NCBI GenBank assembly: GCA_027604005.1
Contig: JADGJT010000180.1
Coordinates: forward strand, 1-44,366
Length of the DNA: 44,366 nt
Direction: 5' to 3'
DNA from: Dinochytrium kinnereticum
Taxonomy: Eukaryota; Chytridiomycota; Chytridiomycetes; Chytridiales; Chytridiaceae
Under the pieces are notes generated by a model. The model did no database searches and was not told the DNA's origin. It saw only the letters and a list, made by a program, of their open reading frames with translations. Made by a program: the position numbers and the translations under genes. Positions 1 to 11,192 of the stretch are shown piece after piece (positions within the stretch are counted from its first letter, which is position 1; the number at the start of each line of letters is the position of its first letter).

Positions 1-260
1 GGGGGGGGGGGTTTTGCCGGGGGGTCGGGGGGGGGGGGGGGCGGTTGTTGCGCTGGGGGCGGGGTTGGCGGGGGGGGGGTGAGGGGGGGGTGAAGGAGGT
101 GGAGGGGGTTGAGGGTGTTGAGATTGGAGAGGGGGAGGAGGGAGGGGGTGATGGTGGGGTAAGTGATGTAGGGGGTTTAAGAGGTTTTTTTGTTTTTTTG
201 TGTGTGTTGATGGGGTTGGTCTATGTATTGTGGGATGTGAGGATGTTTGAGAGGGGTTAG
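1..260. repeat. G-rich low-complexity window edge
   Basis: The plus strand is almost pure G with some T and A, starting with an 11-base G run. An open frame at 45-260 exists only because the sequence lacks the bases needed for stops, and its translation is Gly/Glu/Val low-complexity. No telomeric TTAGGG array is visible. It could be a genuine G-rich repeat or an assembly edge. Confidence 0.6.
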
Positions 261-2237
261 GGCTTGATTGTTGGACTGGACGGGTCTTCTGTTTTTGGGT
301 TCATTGAATATCACATTATACATTTTAGATTATATACGATTACGAGCAATCACACTTTGAAAATTACAGGTGAAGTTGTTCAACTACCAATTCCCGGAGT
401 TATTATAATAGATAATTTATCCTCTTCCTGAACTAGATCGATCTCTTTAAAGGAAAGCTGAAGACAACACAGATTTCAAAGTTTTTCGAGGATTATTAGG
501 GCGACAACACTTTTTGACGACGCGACAGAATACTTCGCTACAAAATTTGGTCTTATGTCCTTCAGTTCTTTATTGGTCATTGGGCTGGGTCCGAGATAAA
601 GTTTAGAATTTCAAGTCAAGAACGGAAGTTAGTAACATTGTCTCCGTTGATCCGGTGGTTTGCCTGCTTCTTATTCGGGAAAAAAGCAACAGAAAGAAAA
701 GTGAAAGAAGAAGAAAGAACTGTTTATATACATATATACTGCATTCTCCGGTTTCCTTCTTTGGTTAAGAGACGTCCTTCTCCTTTGTGTTTCTGAGTGA
801 TAAAAATAACAACCAAAAGAACAACCCCTCCTTTGTTAAGACGGTTATCATCCACCGTTGATAGTGTTTTAATTATACGTTTTCTTTCTTCCGTTTCACT
901 CGTCGTGTTTTTTTTTCTTCCCCCTTCTTCTCCGCTGTTTTCTACCGTCCATTTCAACAAACGCGTTTTCAATCACAAGCAAAAATGGTATTCACAGGCG
1001 GGGTGGGGTGGGGGAAGGGGTGGGTGGTTGAATCGCCGGTCAACGCAGGAAAAAGGTCAAAATCTCTGATTTTTGTCATTAGACGGTCTGCCTCCTCGCA
1101 TCTTTTCACGAGTAGAAGGAGAAAGTCCACACTGCTACAGAGGACGACAACCAATCATTTTACGTTGACGCAAAGTTTTTGACACGGATTAGGAACAACT
1201 GCATGCTTCTCAGGCATCTGCAATGAAAAGATTCTTGACCTAGGAACCTCAGGTATCACTCTTGGTTGTTGGTTTTTGATTCCTGTCCTTAAGCTTCTCT
1301 CTGTCCTGCGCAGGAGGTGCTTGACGACAAAAGGGAAGAGTGAACAACGGGGTTCTAAAAAGGAGAGGTGGGGCTTGGGAACCTCGAGGGGACATCAAAG
1401 TGCAGAGGAGAGTTGGGACTTGGGAACCTCAAGGGGTCATCAAAGTGCAGACCATTGGGGGGAGAAGAAAAAAAAACCTCAGAGAGAAAAGCGTTGATCG
1501 ACAACGAAAAACTCTAGGGGGGAAAAAACAATGTCAAAAAAAAAAAACAGACCCTTAGCCCGCGATGGAGGTATAATGTAAAGCTAATGAATATTGAGCA
1601 TAATTTTATGGGGATGTTCTAACTATTTGGGTAAAACATCCCTAAGAGAAGATTATTTCTCAACTGCCAGACTTGCAGTCGCTATTGGGCTTCACCCTTG
1701 GGTCCGCAAGCATCACATTCACGACTTAATACAGAAACTCAGTTCAAAATACAGCCTACGTTGATAGGATTGAAGTGAATGAGCTGCCATCCTTGATCCT
1801 ATCTAATCAGATGTCCAATGTTTCATACGTGGGAGAGAGAGCAAGCACCTTCTTCACTAATCCTATATCGCAAAGAAGATCATGTTTTAAGTTTGACCGA
1901 ACATCATCTCCAATACATCCCATAGGAGGTTGTGAACCTCTGGATTTCTACCACACAAAACCGCATCATTATCTAGAGTGGATAAGCTTGAAAGTCCTTG
2001 AAGTGGATGTGTGGAGGTTGTGTGTGGTGGGCATCGTCAACTGTAATATTTATCTTTTGAAACTCAGCTCAAACAAAAAAAACACACCAAAACAACAAAG
2101 ATCCATCCACAAACGCAACCAGGCACCGCTCAGAGTCAGCATCCCCCACGTCAATCAAGCTGCTCCAGTCGACGGGCCCTCTCCAACTAAAACAAGTCAA
2201 TCCCATCTCTCAGGCCGTCAGCAGACCTCAAGGCAAA
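261..2237. other. Upstream non-coding stretch, no supportable gene
   Basis: About 2 kb of AT-richer sequence with short overlapping ORFs on both strands that have no recognisable domain. An ORF covering 1775-2257 is the longest, but it is compositionally plain and overlaps the start of the TBCCD1 gene in another frame. The stretch holds one imperfect tandem repeat (1374-1450) and probably the promoter and 5' UTR of TBCCD1. I see nothing else in it. Confidence 0.5.
1374..1450. repeat. Imperfect tandem duplication, period 45 bp
   Basis: A 32-base unit beginning CTTGGGAACCTC and ending CATCAAAGTGCAG occurs at 1374-1405 and again at 1419-1450 with two mismatches. A weaker relative of the unit's GGAACCTCA core lies near 1242. 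No coding role is apparent. Confidence 0.75.
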
Positions 2238-4740
2238 ATGCGGGTCTTCCTGCGTGACTGGCTGTCAGACTTCAGCCATCTTCCTCTCCCGCCCTCCTCC
2301 CCAATCACCGCATCAGGCCGGCAACCATCATTCAGTCTAAAGGCTTTGGTCGCCTTAACCGATGCTATCCACACAAACCATTGGGAAACCCGTTCGGAGA
2401 CCACCCCTGGAACAGCTTATCCGACCAACTTGAAGAGATCAATGTGGTTGGAGCTTGCCGTGAAGTATTTTGGTTGGAATAAGGCTGTTGGGGCCATCTA
2501 TTGGGACTTCTTCTGCTGTATCCTGGGAAGGGAGAGATGTTCCTGGAGAAAGGTGACAGATTCCGAGGATGGAGATGAAGGAGAACCTTGGGTCACTTCC
2601 ACTGCTGTTGAGAAGAGTCGTCAGCAATCTGAAGATGCCACCCAAAAACCCTCATGGACATTAGACGCCGAACCGAAGACAATCGACTTTCTTCTCCTCT
2701 CCTTCATTCAGCTAATCAATCGACCCAACCTTCCCCAGCCAGACCTCACTCCATCCAGCCCTTCGTCAACCACCCGCCGTCTTCGTAAAACAACGGACAC
2801 ACCCTCCCCAACAGCTCCAACAACCCTCCAGTCAACATCCCCGTCCTCATCCGCATCGTCATCAAATATCTCAGCGCATCAACCTCTTCCAATGGATATT
2901 CAGGTTCACCGAACCCGCGCTATTCAGTTCTGGAAAGCCCGTACAGGATGCTGGGTTCGTCTTGTTGGCATCCTGAAAAGAGGGTTGGAGAAGTCTCAGA
3001 GAGTTGACGAAGAGTTTTTGGCATCGTTCCAGGAGCAACTTGATAAAGAGGTTGGAGACGGTGACCTCTGTGACGCCCTTGATAGGGTTTTTTTTGGTGT
3101 GGGGTCTCGCCATGTTGCAGGGGAAGGGAGCAGAATCCCCGGGTTCATGATTGATTCTATTGTAGAGACACCCACCTCGGCCAACACGCATTTCTTAAAT
3201 GACCTTTGTGTTATTGATAGTGTTGGTGACTACCTGACGAGATCACTTTCGAAGGACCCACCGCCAACTGCTGGGAAGATTCAAGGGGTGATATCATGGA
3301 TGTTAGAGGATCGGAATGGATCATTCAGAAAGATGAAGTTATCTGAGAACGGTGTTGCGATGAGCGTCGAGGATTGCGGTGACGGGCCCTTTTTCAAGTG
3401 TGATCCAGGTATGTGGAGCAATCTTGTTACGATTTCTCTAACCCATTTCCATAAAATGAACAGTTTTAATCTCCCGCAAACGCAACCAAACAATCCTGAT
3501 CAACACCGCAACTCTCTTTCCTGACCACCCACAAAACCCTACAACCCTATTCCTACATCGCTTGACAAATTGCACCGTCCATATCCTTGGTCCAATCAAA
3601 TCCCTCCTCATCTCCTCCTGCAAAGGCTCAACCCGAATCACAACCGGACCCATCACCTCCCGTCTCCATATCCATCGATGCGGCGACGTGTCCGTATCAA
3701 CCGTGTCAGCTCAAGTAACCGTATGTGTTCCATCGACTCCATCGTCATACACATCGACGTTGACGAATCTCTCTGTCCAAAACAATGACGCCAGACCAGA
3801 TGGGTTTGAATCGATGATGGAGTTGGATCTTTGTACAGAGGTTAGACCATTGGCTTGGATGCTTGCCTCCAGCCATACCGGGAAGCCGGTGATAACGGTT
3901 GGTGAGGATGCTTCGCATGGAGCAGAGTCGCCGTCTCCTTCCTCTTCGATGGTGCTGGAACCTGTCAATGAAAAGTACTTGCCGAACCAAAACGTGATGT
4001 TTGGACCTTTAAATGCCTGGTATTCTAAGCTCGGAGAAGAGATGGATAACTTGGGTTGGGATCGGTCTGGGAGGAGAAATCGGTGGAACGAGGCTGTTGA
4101 TCTCTGGAGGTTAGGCGCAAATAATAGCGGGACAGAGGAAAGTTCCTCTACAGCAAGTCGCCTTTACCTTTCACTTCTTCCACCATCAAAATTCTTCCCA
4201 TCCGAGATCCCAATACAATACAACGCGTGAGTACACCTCCTCTATTCCTTTAATATCCATGGTGCTAATTCCTTCCCACTCATTCCACTCAGCGCCGAAA
4301 TCCATCCCGCGTTATCCCCCCAAATCATCAAAGACGAATCTCCTTCCCTACCATCCCAAGTAGACGTCTCCCCACTCACAACAATCCCCATCCCACCGCC
4401 TAAAGAATACGCAGCATGGTCACACGCCTGCACCGATTTTGTCCGATCAGCCAAGCGCTCGATATCCGTTTCCTCCGACCCCCTCCATCCAACAGCTCTC
4501 GCCGAAGCAGCCGAGAATCCATCCATTCCCTTTCCTGAACAAGAGAAGAGCGCATTGGAGATTGATCTTGGAGAGAAAAAGGACAAGAAGGAGGACGCGG
4601 AGAAGGCCGAGGTTGGGATTGAAGGTGTTTTGGCTTTTCGATTGAAAGTTGAGGAGGCTTTCAGGGAGTGGATTGGGACAACTGGGAGGATACCCGGGAT
4701 TACGACCTTGATTGCTACTGGGAAAGATTTGGCTGGTTAG
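2238..4740 (+). CDS. TBCCD1: TBCC domain-containing protein 1 (TBCCD1-like)
   Basis: Exons 2238-3408, 3464-4226 and 4293-4740 give 793 residues; the introns are GT-AG with CTAAC/CTAAT-like branch sites. The start is chosen because the N-terminal part (residues about 30-90, with SFSLKALVAL and a WLELAVKYFGW stretch) resembles the TBCCD1 N-terminal region. The TBCC/C-CAP beta-helix lies around residues 420-490 (NCTVHILGPIKS, then SCKGSTRITTGPI and RLHIHRCGDVSVS). The family is related to tubulin cofactor C and RP2 and is tied to centrosome/basal-body positioning in animals and algae. Where TBCC and RP2 carry the arginine finger (QLRxHxC), this protein reads LHIHRC, so GAP activity is not expected, as reported for TBCCD1. 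It is longer than human TBCCD1 (about 560 residues), partly through a Ser/Thr/Pro linker near residues 170-215. An additional upstream exon cannot be excluded. Confidence 0.82.
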
Positions 4741-5535
4741 CGTGTGGTTTTTCCGGTTTTATGCTTTCTCTTTTGTTCGTAAGAATTTGGATAAAGGGAG
4801 AGATAGCTTGGGAAAGCTGCCACTGAACCATCGCCTTCCACTTCTAAACCTCCATCTATTCACCTCAATTCAAAATTTTTTTATTTATAGCTGCTCAGTT
4901 GCTCTCATTCTTTTCTTTCCTTTTTTAATCCTTTAGCAAGCCCCACAGTTCTCCCCTCCCTTGTTCGTTATTCAATCATTATGAAACTTATCCTTAGTAA
5001 TATCAATTTTCTTTTAGTTTAAGTGCCATCTGTTTTCTTTCCTCTTAAATGCTAATTGCTTGTTAAATAGTTCACCTTCCATTTTTACACTCTTTTAAAA
5101 ATAATGCCGGGTAAAACAATTATGCAGCGCTACAAATCCTCCCTCATTTTGAAAGAGATCGATAACCTTTCAAAAAAAAAAAAAACAGACCTCGATTTAT
5201 TTATTTCATTAAAAAACAACAACAAAACCGCCACCTTTCACAGTCTCTCATATTAATCCCTACTACATCAAACCTCCACAAACCGTAAATAACATGCATT
5301 CCTTAAAAAAGGGAGAGGAAAGGAAAGAAGCGTCATCACCCGCCACTCACGAAGGAAGAGCGGCAGCGCCTTACAAAGCCAACAGAATAAACTTAAAACA
5401 AAAAAAGGACAGGGGACGACAATGGCCTAGGAGAAGCAAATAAAAATAAGACGAGAAAAGCTTGAGATCATCAAGGCTACAAAACCAGACGCATGGTCAA
5501 GACAGGTATGAAGGCAGAATTCCTTATTCCGAAAT
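4741..5535. other. Convergent intergenic region, TBCCD1 and PCNA 3' ends
   Basis: This 795-bp stretch separates the two stop codons of convergent genes. It is AT-rich, with T-rich runs downstream of TBCCD1 and A-rich runs on the side of PCNA, as expected for two facing 3' UTRs. No ORF with a recognisable product is present. Confidence 0.6.
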
Positions 5536-6889
5536 CTACTCGGCCTCGCTGATCTTCGGGGCAAGGTAGTAGCTATACAAAAAGCACGCATTAATATTCA
5601 AAGATTTTAATCATTAACGGTACGAGCAACAAAAAAGGAAACAAACTCACCGAATGTATCCAACTTCACCAACATTGTACTCAATAAGCACAGGCACCTC
5701 CTCAGACATGCTTATTGTCACAACATCGGACAGAGGGGTAGCCTTAGTGAAGTTGTTGAGGTACTTAAGGGCAAACATGAGGGAGACGGGCTGGGTGATG
5801 GCAACCTTGGTAGCAGTCTCGCTCTCATCAATAGAGGACTCGTTACGAAGGTAGACCTGGCCGTTACCAACATCACCAGAAGAGCTGAACTTGACACCGT
5901 CCTTGGTCACGTCAATCGTGACTGAGATTAATAACATTAGATTTCTGACATTTTGGTTGTTATGTCCGAAGACTCGTACTCGACAAAAACAGAAAGCAAA
6001 AAGCACCATGGATAAAAAGAGGATGTGATCAGGAAGAACAAGTGAACTAGCACTAACCAGAGTCTCCCAATACACTGAGATCGCGGCATATCCGCTGGAA
6101 CTCGGCAGAGGACATCTGAACGTTGGCGTCGTATTCCGTGTCTGGAATTCCCAAATGCTCGCTGTCAATGGTCATGAGCTTGAGCTGATACTCTGATGTC
6201 CTATCCCCCTCTGCAAGTCATCGGAACAACCGAAAGAGAAAGGTTAGTCAAGAGCGAGCGATAGAGCAAAGAAACACATGCTTCAGGCATGACAGGAGGC
6301 ATGTCCGAACGGCCGAACATCTAGCCCAAGCCAAAGTTCAACCTCACCAGACACCCGGAGAGGCATCTGAATCAAGCAAACTGCGTCGAAATCCACCTAG
6401 GCATATTCCAGAGCAAAGACCAAAGCTAAGGGGAGAGAACAAGCGAAAGAAGAGCTAAACTTACTCTTTGAGTCGAACACAAGAGTGAGGGTGTCGAGGC
6501 CAGAGTCTCCGCGGATGGTGACGGAGTCATCATTGTTGGCACACTTGAGGATCTTGGTGAGCGAGTTCAAGTTGATACCAATTGAGAACTGGTTGTCGCA
6601 ACGGTAGGGGTGGAAGGCGCTGGAGCGAAGCAGCAGCGAGACAAGGGCAACATGTGAGTTATCCATGGCCTGCAGCGCGATACCCGAGTCATTGCAGTCA
6701 AAGTTGGCGTCAGTCACCAGCTCCTTGACGGCGTCAATGGCCTTCTTGAGGGTAGAAGCCTGCTCGATGGTAGCTATTGATGGGACGAGTGGTTGGAGTT
6801 GGGGAAGGAGGCCAGAAGGAGTTAAAGCCAAACCATCACGCAGCAGCAGCAGCAGCAGTAACAGTGCTGTTTCTCATACCTTCCAGCAT
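5536..6889 (-). CDS. PCNA: Proliferating cell nuclear antigen (sliding clamp)
   Basis: The gene is on the minus strand with exons 6889-6880, 6773-6465, 6210-6058, 5921-5651 and 5572-5536, giving 259 residues, the usual PCNA length (258-261). The first exon is only ten bases and encodes MLE plus the first base of the next codon. Recognisable blocks are [18 protein letters not shown] near the N-terminus, the [19 protein letters not shown] region, and the C-terminal YYLAPKISE block, which corresponds to the APKIEE end of other PCNAs. PCNA is the homotrimeric nuclear clamp that tethers DNA polymerases delta and epsilon and many PIP-box partners during replication and repair. All four introns are GT-AG and keep phase. 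The gene diverges from the beta-adaptin gene with 158 bp between the start codons. Confidence 0.97.
6841..6858. repeat. (CAG)6 triplet run inside PCNA intron 1
   Basis: Six uninterrupted CAG units on the plus strand (CTG on the PCNA sense strand) lie in the 106-nt first intron of PCNA (6774-6879). The run is not translated in the model because the intron is removed. Confidence 0.85.
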
Positions 6890-7047
6890 GTTGAGGGTTG
6901 ATTGTTGTGTTGTGAGTGAGGGTGAGGGTGAGGGAGGGTGAGGACGTTTAACGATGAAGGCGTTGAGGTTGCTTGTTGAGATGAATTTCTGAAAAGAATT
7001 TGGTCAAGAGAATCAATTTTTGAACGGTATACTTGTACACTGCTGGA
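6890..7047. promoter_or_regulatory. Bidirectional promoter region, PCNA / beta adaptin
   Basis: Only 158 bp separate the divergent start codons, so this stretch must hold both core promoters and both 5' UTRs unless untranslated exons lie further out. It contains a purine-rich run of GAGGGT-like units at about 6914-6943 on the plus strand. No ACGCGT (MCB) element is seen despite the replication role of PCNA. Confidence 0.6.
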
Positions 7048-10000
7048 ATGACCGACGCAAAGTACTTCCAGCGAGGCAAGCACGCCCTTTAAATGGCTGA
7101 ATGAATGCGCGAGAGATACCAACCAGCTTTCCCTCTCCTTTTGCCCTCAGGGAAGATACAGGAGCTGCGAACAGAGCTCAACTCGGACAAAAAGGACAGC
7201 AAGCATGCGAAGAAGAAGATAGTGCTCAAGAAGATCGTGGCGAACATGACCATGGGCAACGATATGTCGCCGTTATTCAATGACGTGGTGGCCTGCATGA
7301 ACATTCCTCTTCTGGAGGTCAAGAAGATGATCTATCTGTTCCTCATCAACTATTCAAAGTCAAAACCTGACATGGCCCGACTGGCGGTCAATGCCTTCAT
7401 GAGGGTGGGTGGATCTCTATCATTAATGCTTTTCTGCGCATTTTCGGTCTGCTCACGCTTGTGCTAAAGGATCTGTCGGACACAAACCCCATTATTCGAG
7501 CTCTAGCGTTGCGAACGATGGGATACATTCAAGTTGATAAAGTCACGGAGTGTCTGTGCGATCAGCTGCGACGGTGCTTAAGTGATAAGGATCCATACGT
7601 CTGTAAGACAGCAGCAATTGCGGTGGCCAAGTTGTTTTTCTTGGATAAGAGTTTGGTGGAAAACATGGGGTTTTTGGACTACTTGCGGAGTCTTGTCGAT
7701 CATGAAAATGCTACGGTATTTCAGCGGTACCTGTGTTAATTGATTTATTTGTAATGAAAGGTGGTGGCGAACGCAGTGGTGACATTATGTGAAATTGCGG
7801 ATCGCTCGCAGAATATCGAACTGAGTTTCGAATTTAGCATTGCAAACAAACTCTTAACTGCTATAAACGAGTGTTCAGAGTAAGCAAACGGAACGCATTG
7901 ATTTCTCTTTCCCATGTTTTTAACGCATGCAATTAGGTGGGGCCAGGTGTACATCCTAGAATCTCTTCTACAAGTAGTTCCTCAAGACCATAATGACGCG
8001 GAGCTTCTGGCAGACCGTGTTCTTCCTCGCCTACAACACGCCAATTCTGCGGTTGTATTGGCTGCTGTACGAGTCGTAATGTACCTTACCAATTACATCG
8101 AGAAAGACGACGTGGTCGATGGTCTATATAGGAAATTGGGACCACCAATGGGTGAGTGATGGATTTCTATTTGTTAGACAAAATCAAAGCTTTTTTCTAA
8201 TTATATTTCTGTTAAGTCACACTTTTGCATAATGCACCAGAGATTCAATATATTGCATTGAGGAATATTATCCTCCTTTTGCAGAGAAGACCCGATTTTT
8301 TAAAGAGCGAGATTCGAGTGTTTTTTTGCAAATACAATGATGCTATTTACGTGAAGCTCGCGAAGTTGGAGGCTATCTGCCGTCTTGTGACTCCAGAGAC
8401 CGTCGATCAGGTCCTATCTGAGTTGAAAGAGTTCGTTTCATTTTTTCTTCTTCATCTTTCCCTCCCCTCCCCCGGCTGATATTGTTCAGGTACGCAACCG
8501 AAGTGGACGTTGACTTTGTTCGAAAGTCTGTGCGATCTATTGGACGTTGCGCTATCAAGATTGATATATCTGCGGACAGATGTGTTGAATGCCTAGTCTC
8601 TCTAATTCAAACCAAAGTGAACTATGTTATTCAGGAGGCGATTGTTGTGATAAAGGTTCGGAAGGCACAGTAATCAACCTAATGCTGGTGCTTAGGATAT
8701 TTTCAGAAAGTACCCCAACCGTTACGAGAGCATCATTGGTGTGCTCTGCGAGAATCTAGAAGAACTCGACGAGGTAGAAGCCAAGGCCTCTATGATCTGG
8801 ATCATTGGGCAATATTCGGACCGCATCGAAAACGCCAACGAGCTTCTTGAGCAATTCATGGAAACCTTCAAAGAGGATGCACCTGAAGTTCAACTTGCTC
8901 TTCTCTCGGCTGTAGTGAAGATGTTTATCAAGAGGCCTTCAGCGGGCCAGGACCTTATTCCGAGGATTTTAAAATGGGCAACAGAAGAGGTTGACAACCC
9001 CGACCTGAGGGACCGAGGATTTATTTACTGGCGATTATTATCGACCAACCCGGTTGCGGCAAAGACGGTTGTGCTTGCGGAGAAGCCCGATCTTTCTTCA
9101 GACGCCGATAATATCGAAAATCCTGTCCTGGACGAGCTTTTGCTGCACATTTCAACTTTGTCCTCTATCTACCACCGCCCTCCGAACACCTTCATCGGTG
9201 GATTGCGTGTGAAAAAACTTGAATCGTCTCCTGCCCGAGTCTTTAGGAACTTCCAACCTCCGGAGACAGAGGAAGTATTATCAAAGTAGGTTTTTTGAGA
9301 TTTGACTGGACTTGTCGGCAATCAAAATAGCTGATTGAATCTCCTGACCTTATTTATATAGACAACCAAACCTCGCAACGTTAACCTATGAGCCAAATTA
9401 CTCAAAGAGGTCGCAGTTAGTTCATGCTATCGACTTCGACGATGGAGACACTGAAAGTATAGATGCAGGCCTCAAAGATTTATCCTTAGCAAACGGGACG
9501 TCGAACGAGCTCGACACATCCGAGCCCAACCTATCTATCTTCCAACCGTCTCACACTATCACCAACATCGAAACTACCGTTGCGCCGATCCCTACTCCCG
9601 CCCCAGAGATCCCAGTCACTAGCTCTCCCTTCGTAGGCGCCGGAATGGCCTTGCTTGACCTTCAGTCTTTGTTAAAACCGACTCCAGCCAGTCAGACCCC
9701 AAAACCTGTCCCTGTTCAAAACAACATGATGATGCCATATGGTCTGAACCAATCGGATGTCATGGTGAATGCGGCACCGGTGCTGGATCCGTTTGCTTTG
9801 TCGTCGAAGAATCGGGATGCCAATGGCGTTAATGCTGTACCGAATGTTGCGATGTCTGGCGGAACTCCTGGAGTCAATCCTTTTTCGCAGATTCAGGGAT
9901 TGTCGCCGGTGCCGTCAGGTTTCTCACTGCCTATGACGGTTTTGTTGACTCCGGAGAACGGAAAAGGGCTAGGGATTGAAGGGACATGTATGCTTTTAAA

Positions 10001-10825
10001 GATGTTCTTTTCTTAAATAATTCTCTTTTAGTTTGTCGACGTGGCGGCAATCCTTGCTTGGATATTCAATTCACAAATCGGTCTGCCACACCCCTCTCCG
10101 ACTTTGCTATTCTTTTAAACAAGAACTCGTAAGTTTGATGCAACTCTTTGAATGTTTCCTCCTTGTTATTGCATCTAATCCCATCTCTGTGTTTAGTTTC
10201 GGACTTGTTCCTTCTGCTCCATTGCAAATCCCAGCAATTTTGCCAAATCAGACTTCGCGGGCTTCTATTATCTTAAAACCAGACAGTAACATACAACCAA
10301 GCAACCCGATCAACAGTTAAGAACCAATGGCGATAATTTATTAACTTCTACAGACTTGCAAGTTGCTATAAAGAGCACTGTTGGAATCAACTACTTCCAG
10401 TCTCAAATTCCATTGTACGCTTGCTTTCATGAAGACGGTGCCCTTGTCCCCGAGCTATGGCTCAAAATGTGGCGCGAGGATGTCCCTGCGTCTTACGAAT
10501 CGATCATGTCGGTTTCGTTTTCTCCCACTAGAGATCTTGCCCCCAAAAAACTTGAAGAGATTCTAAAGAAAAACAATGTCTTCACGGTGGCGTTCCGCGA
10601 GCTTGACGGAGCGGTAGGGTTTTTTTTCTTCGAGATATCCTGTCTAATTTGCTGCTTTAGTCTCACTTTTTCACTGCAACAAAGCTTATTAATGGCGTGC
10701 TGTTTTTGTCGGACATCAAGTTGGATGCTTATCGAAATTGCTCTGTCTCTACGAGATCTTTTGGCCAAGAATGGGTTAAGGCTTATGAGGCTGCACTTTC
10801 TTCCCTCCTTGAGACTGCCTTGTAG
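7048..10825 (+). CDS. AP-1/AP-2 adaptor complex beta subunit (beta adaptin)
   Basis: Thirteen exons: 7048-7075, 7151-7404, 7470-7715, 7761-7879, 7937-8151, 8217-8430, 8490-8655, 8696-9285, 9362-9987, 10032-10128, 10197-10285, 10354-10613, 10661-10825, giving 846 residues. The N-terminal trunk is the adaptin HEAT-repeat solenoid: [13 protein letters not shown] near residue 35, then [19 protein letters not shown] and [18 protein letters not shown] Pro-rich hinge follows, with a clathrin-box-like LLDL near residue 532. The C-terminal appendage runs from about residue 620 ([14 protein letters not shown] to the end). The subunit sits in the heterotetrameric clathrin adaptor that sorts cargo at the trans-Golgi/endosomes (AP-1) or plasma membrane (AP-2); I cannot tell which. 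Intron 1 (7076-7150) has to be GC-AG. For the last exon an acceptor at 10659-10660 is preferred because it retains a TKLING block typical of the appendage; an acceptor at 10683-10684 would drop eight residues in frame. Confidence 0.95.
7076..7150 (+). other. GC-AG intron in beta adaptin
   Basis: The exon ends CGAG and the intron starts GCAAGC and ends CCCTCAG. No GT lies at a usable position, and reading on gives a stop within a few codons (HAL then TAA). Splicing here joins [10 protein letters not shown] to KIQELRTEL, the expected beta-adaptin N-terminus. Confidence 0.9.
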
Positions 10826-11192
10826 ACTAAAAGTGTATAATTAATTGAAAGAATTGGACAGTAGTGAAGCGGTTTGAAAAGGATTACTTTACCTTTTGCC
10901 TTTCATGCTTAAAAACGCCGTTAAAACAGAAGTCCTGAGGATTTCAATATTTTCTCAATGATCCTCTCTCAGACAGGACAAGACAGCAACAGAGACAAAC
11001 AAAGGAAGGCAATACCGAAAACAAGACTATAATATTTCTCTTAAAATCATGAGGACGCTGATCATGCACTTCCTCCCGCTCAAACTCACATATCAACAGA
11101 GGCGGCATTGCAGCGCACAAACACACATCAAGCACCAGTCACAAAAAAAATGACAAAAACTATGAATGGAGAAGAAACAAAAAAAGACTATC
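10826..11192. other. Convergent intergenic region, beta adaptin and ARD
   Basis: A 367-bp stretch between two facing stop codons. It is AT-rich with short A and T runs and no convincing ORF, consistent with 3' UTRs and polyadenylation signals of both genes. Confidence 0.6.

Noticed and set aside
1..180. Possible telomere end
   Set aside because: The sequence is G-rich but shows no regular TTAGGG-type unit, so a telomere cannot be claimed.
1775..2257. 160-residue ORF upstream of TBCCD1
   Set aside because: No domain, plain composition, and it overlaps the TBCCD1 start in another frame. I found no splice arrangement that would make it part of TBCCD1.
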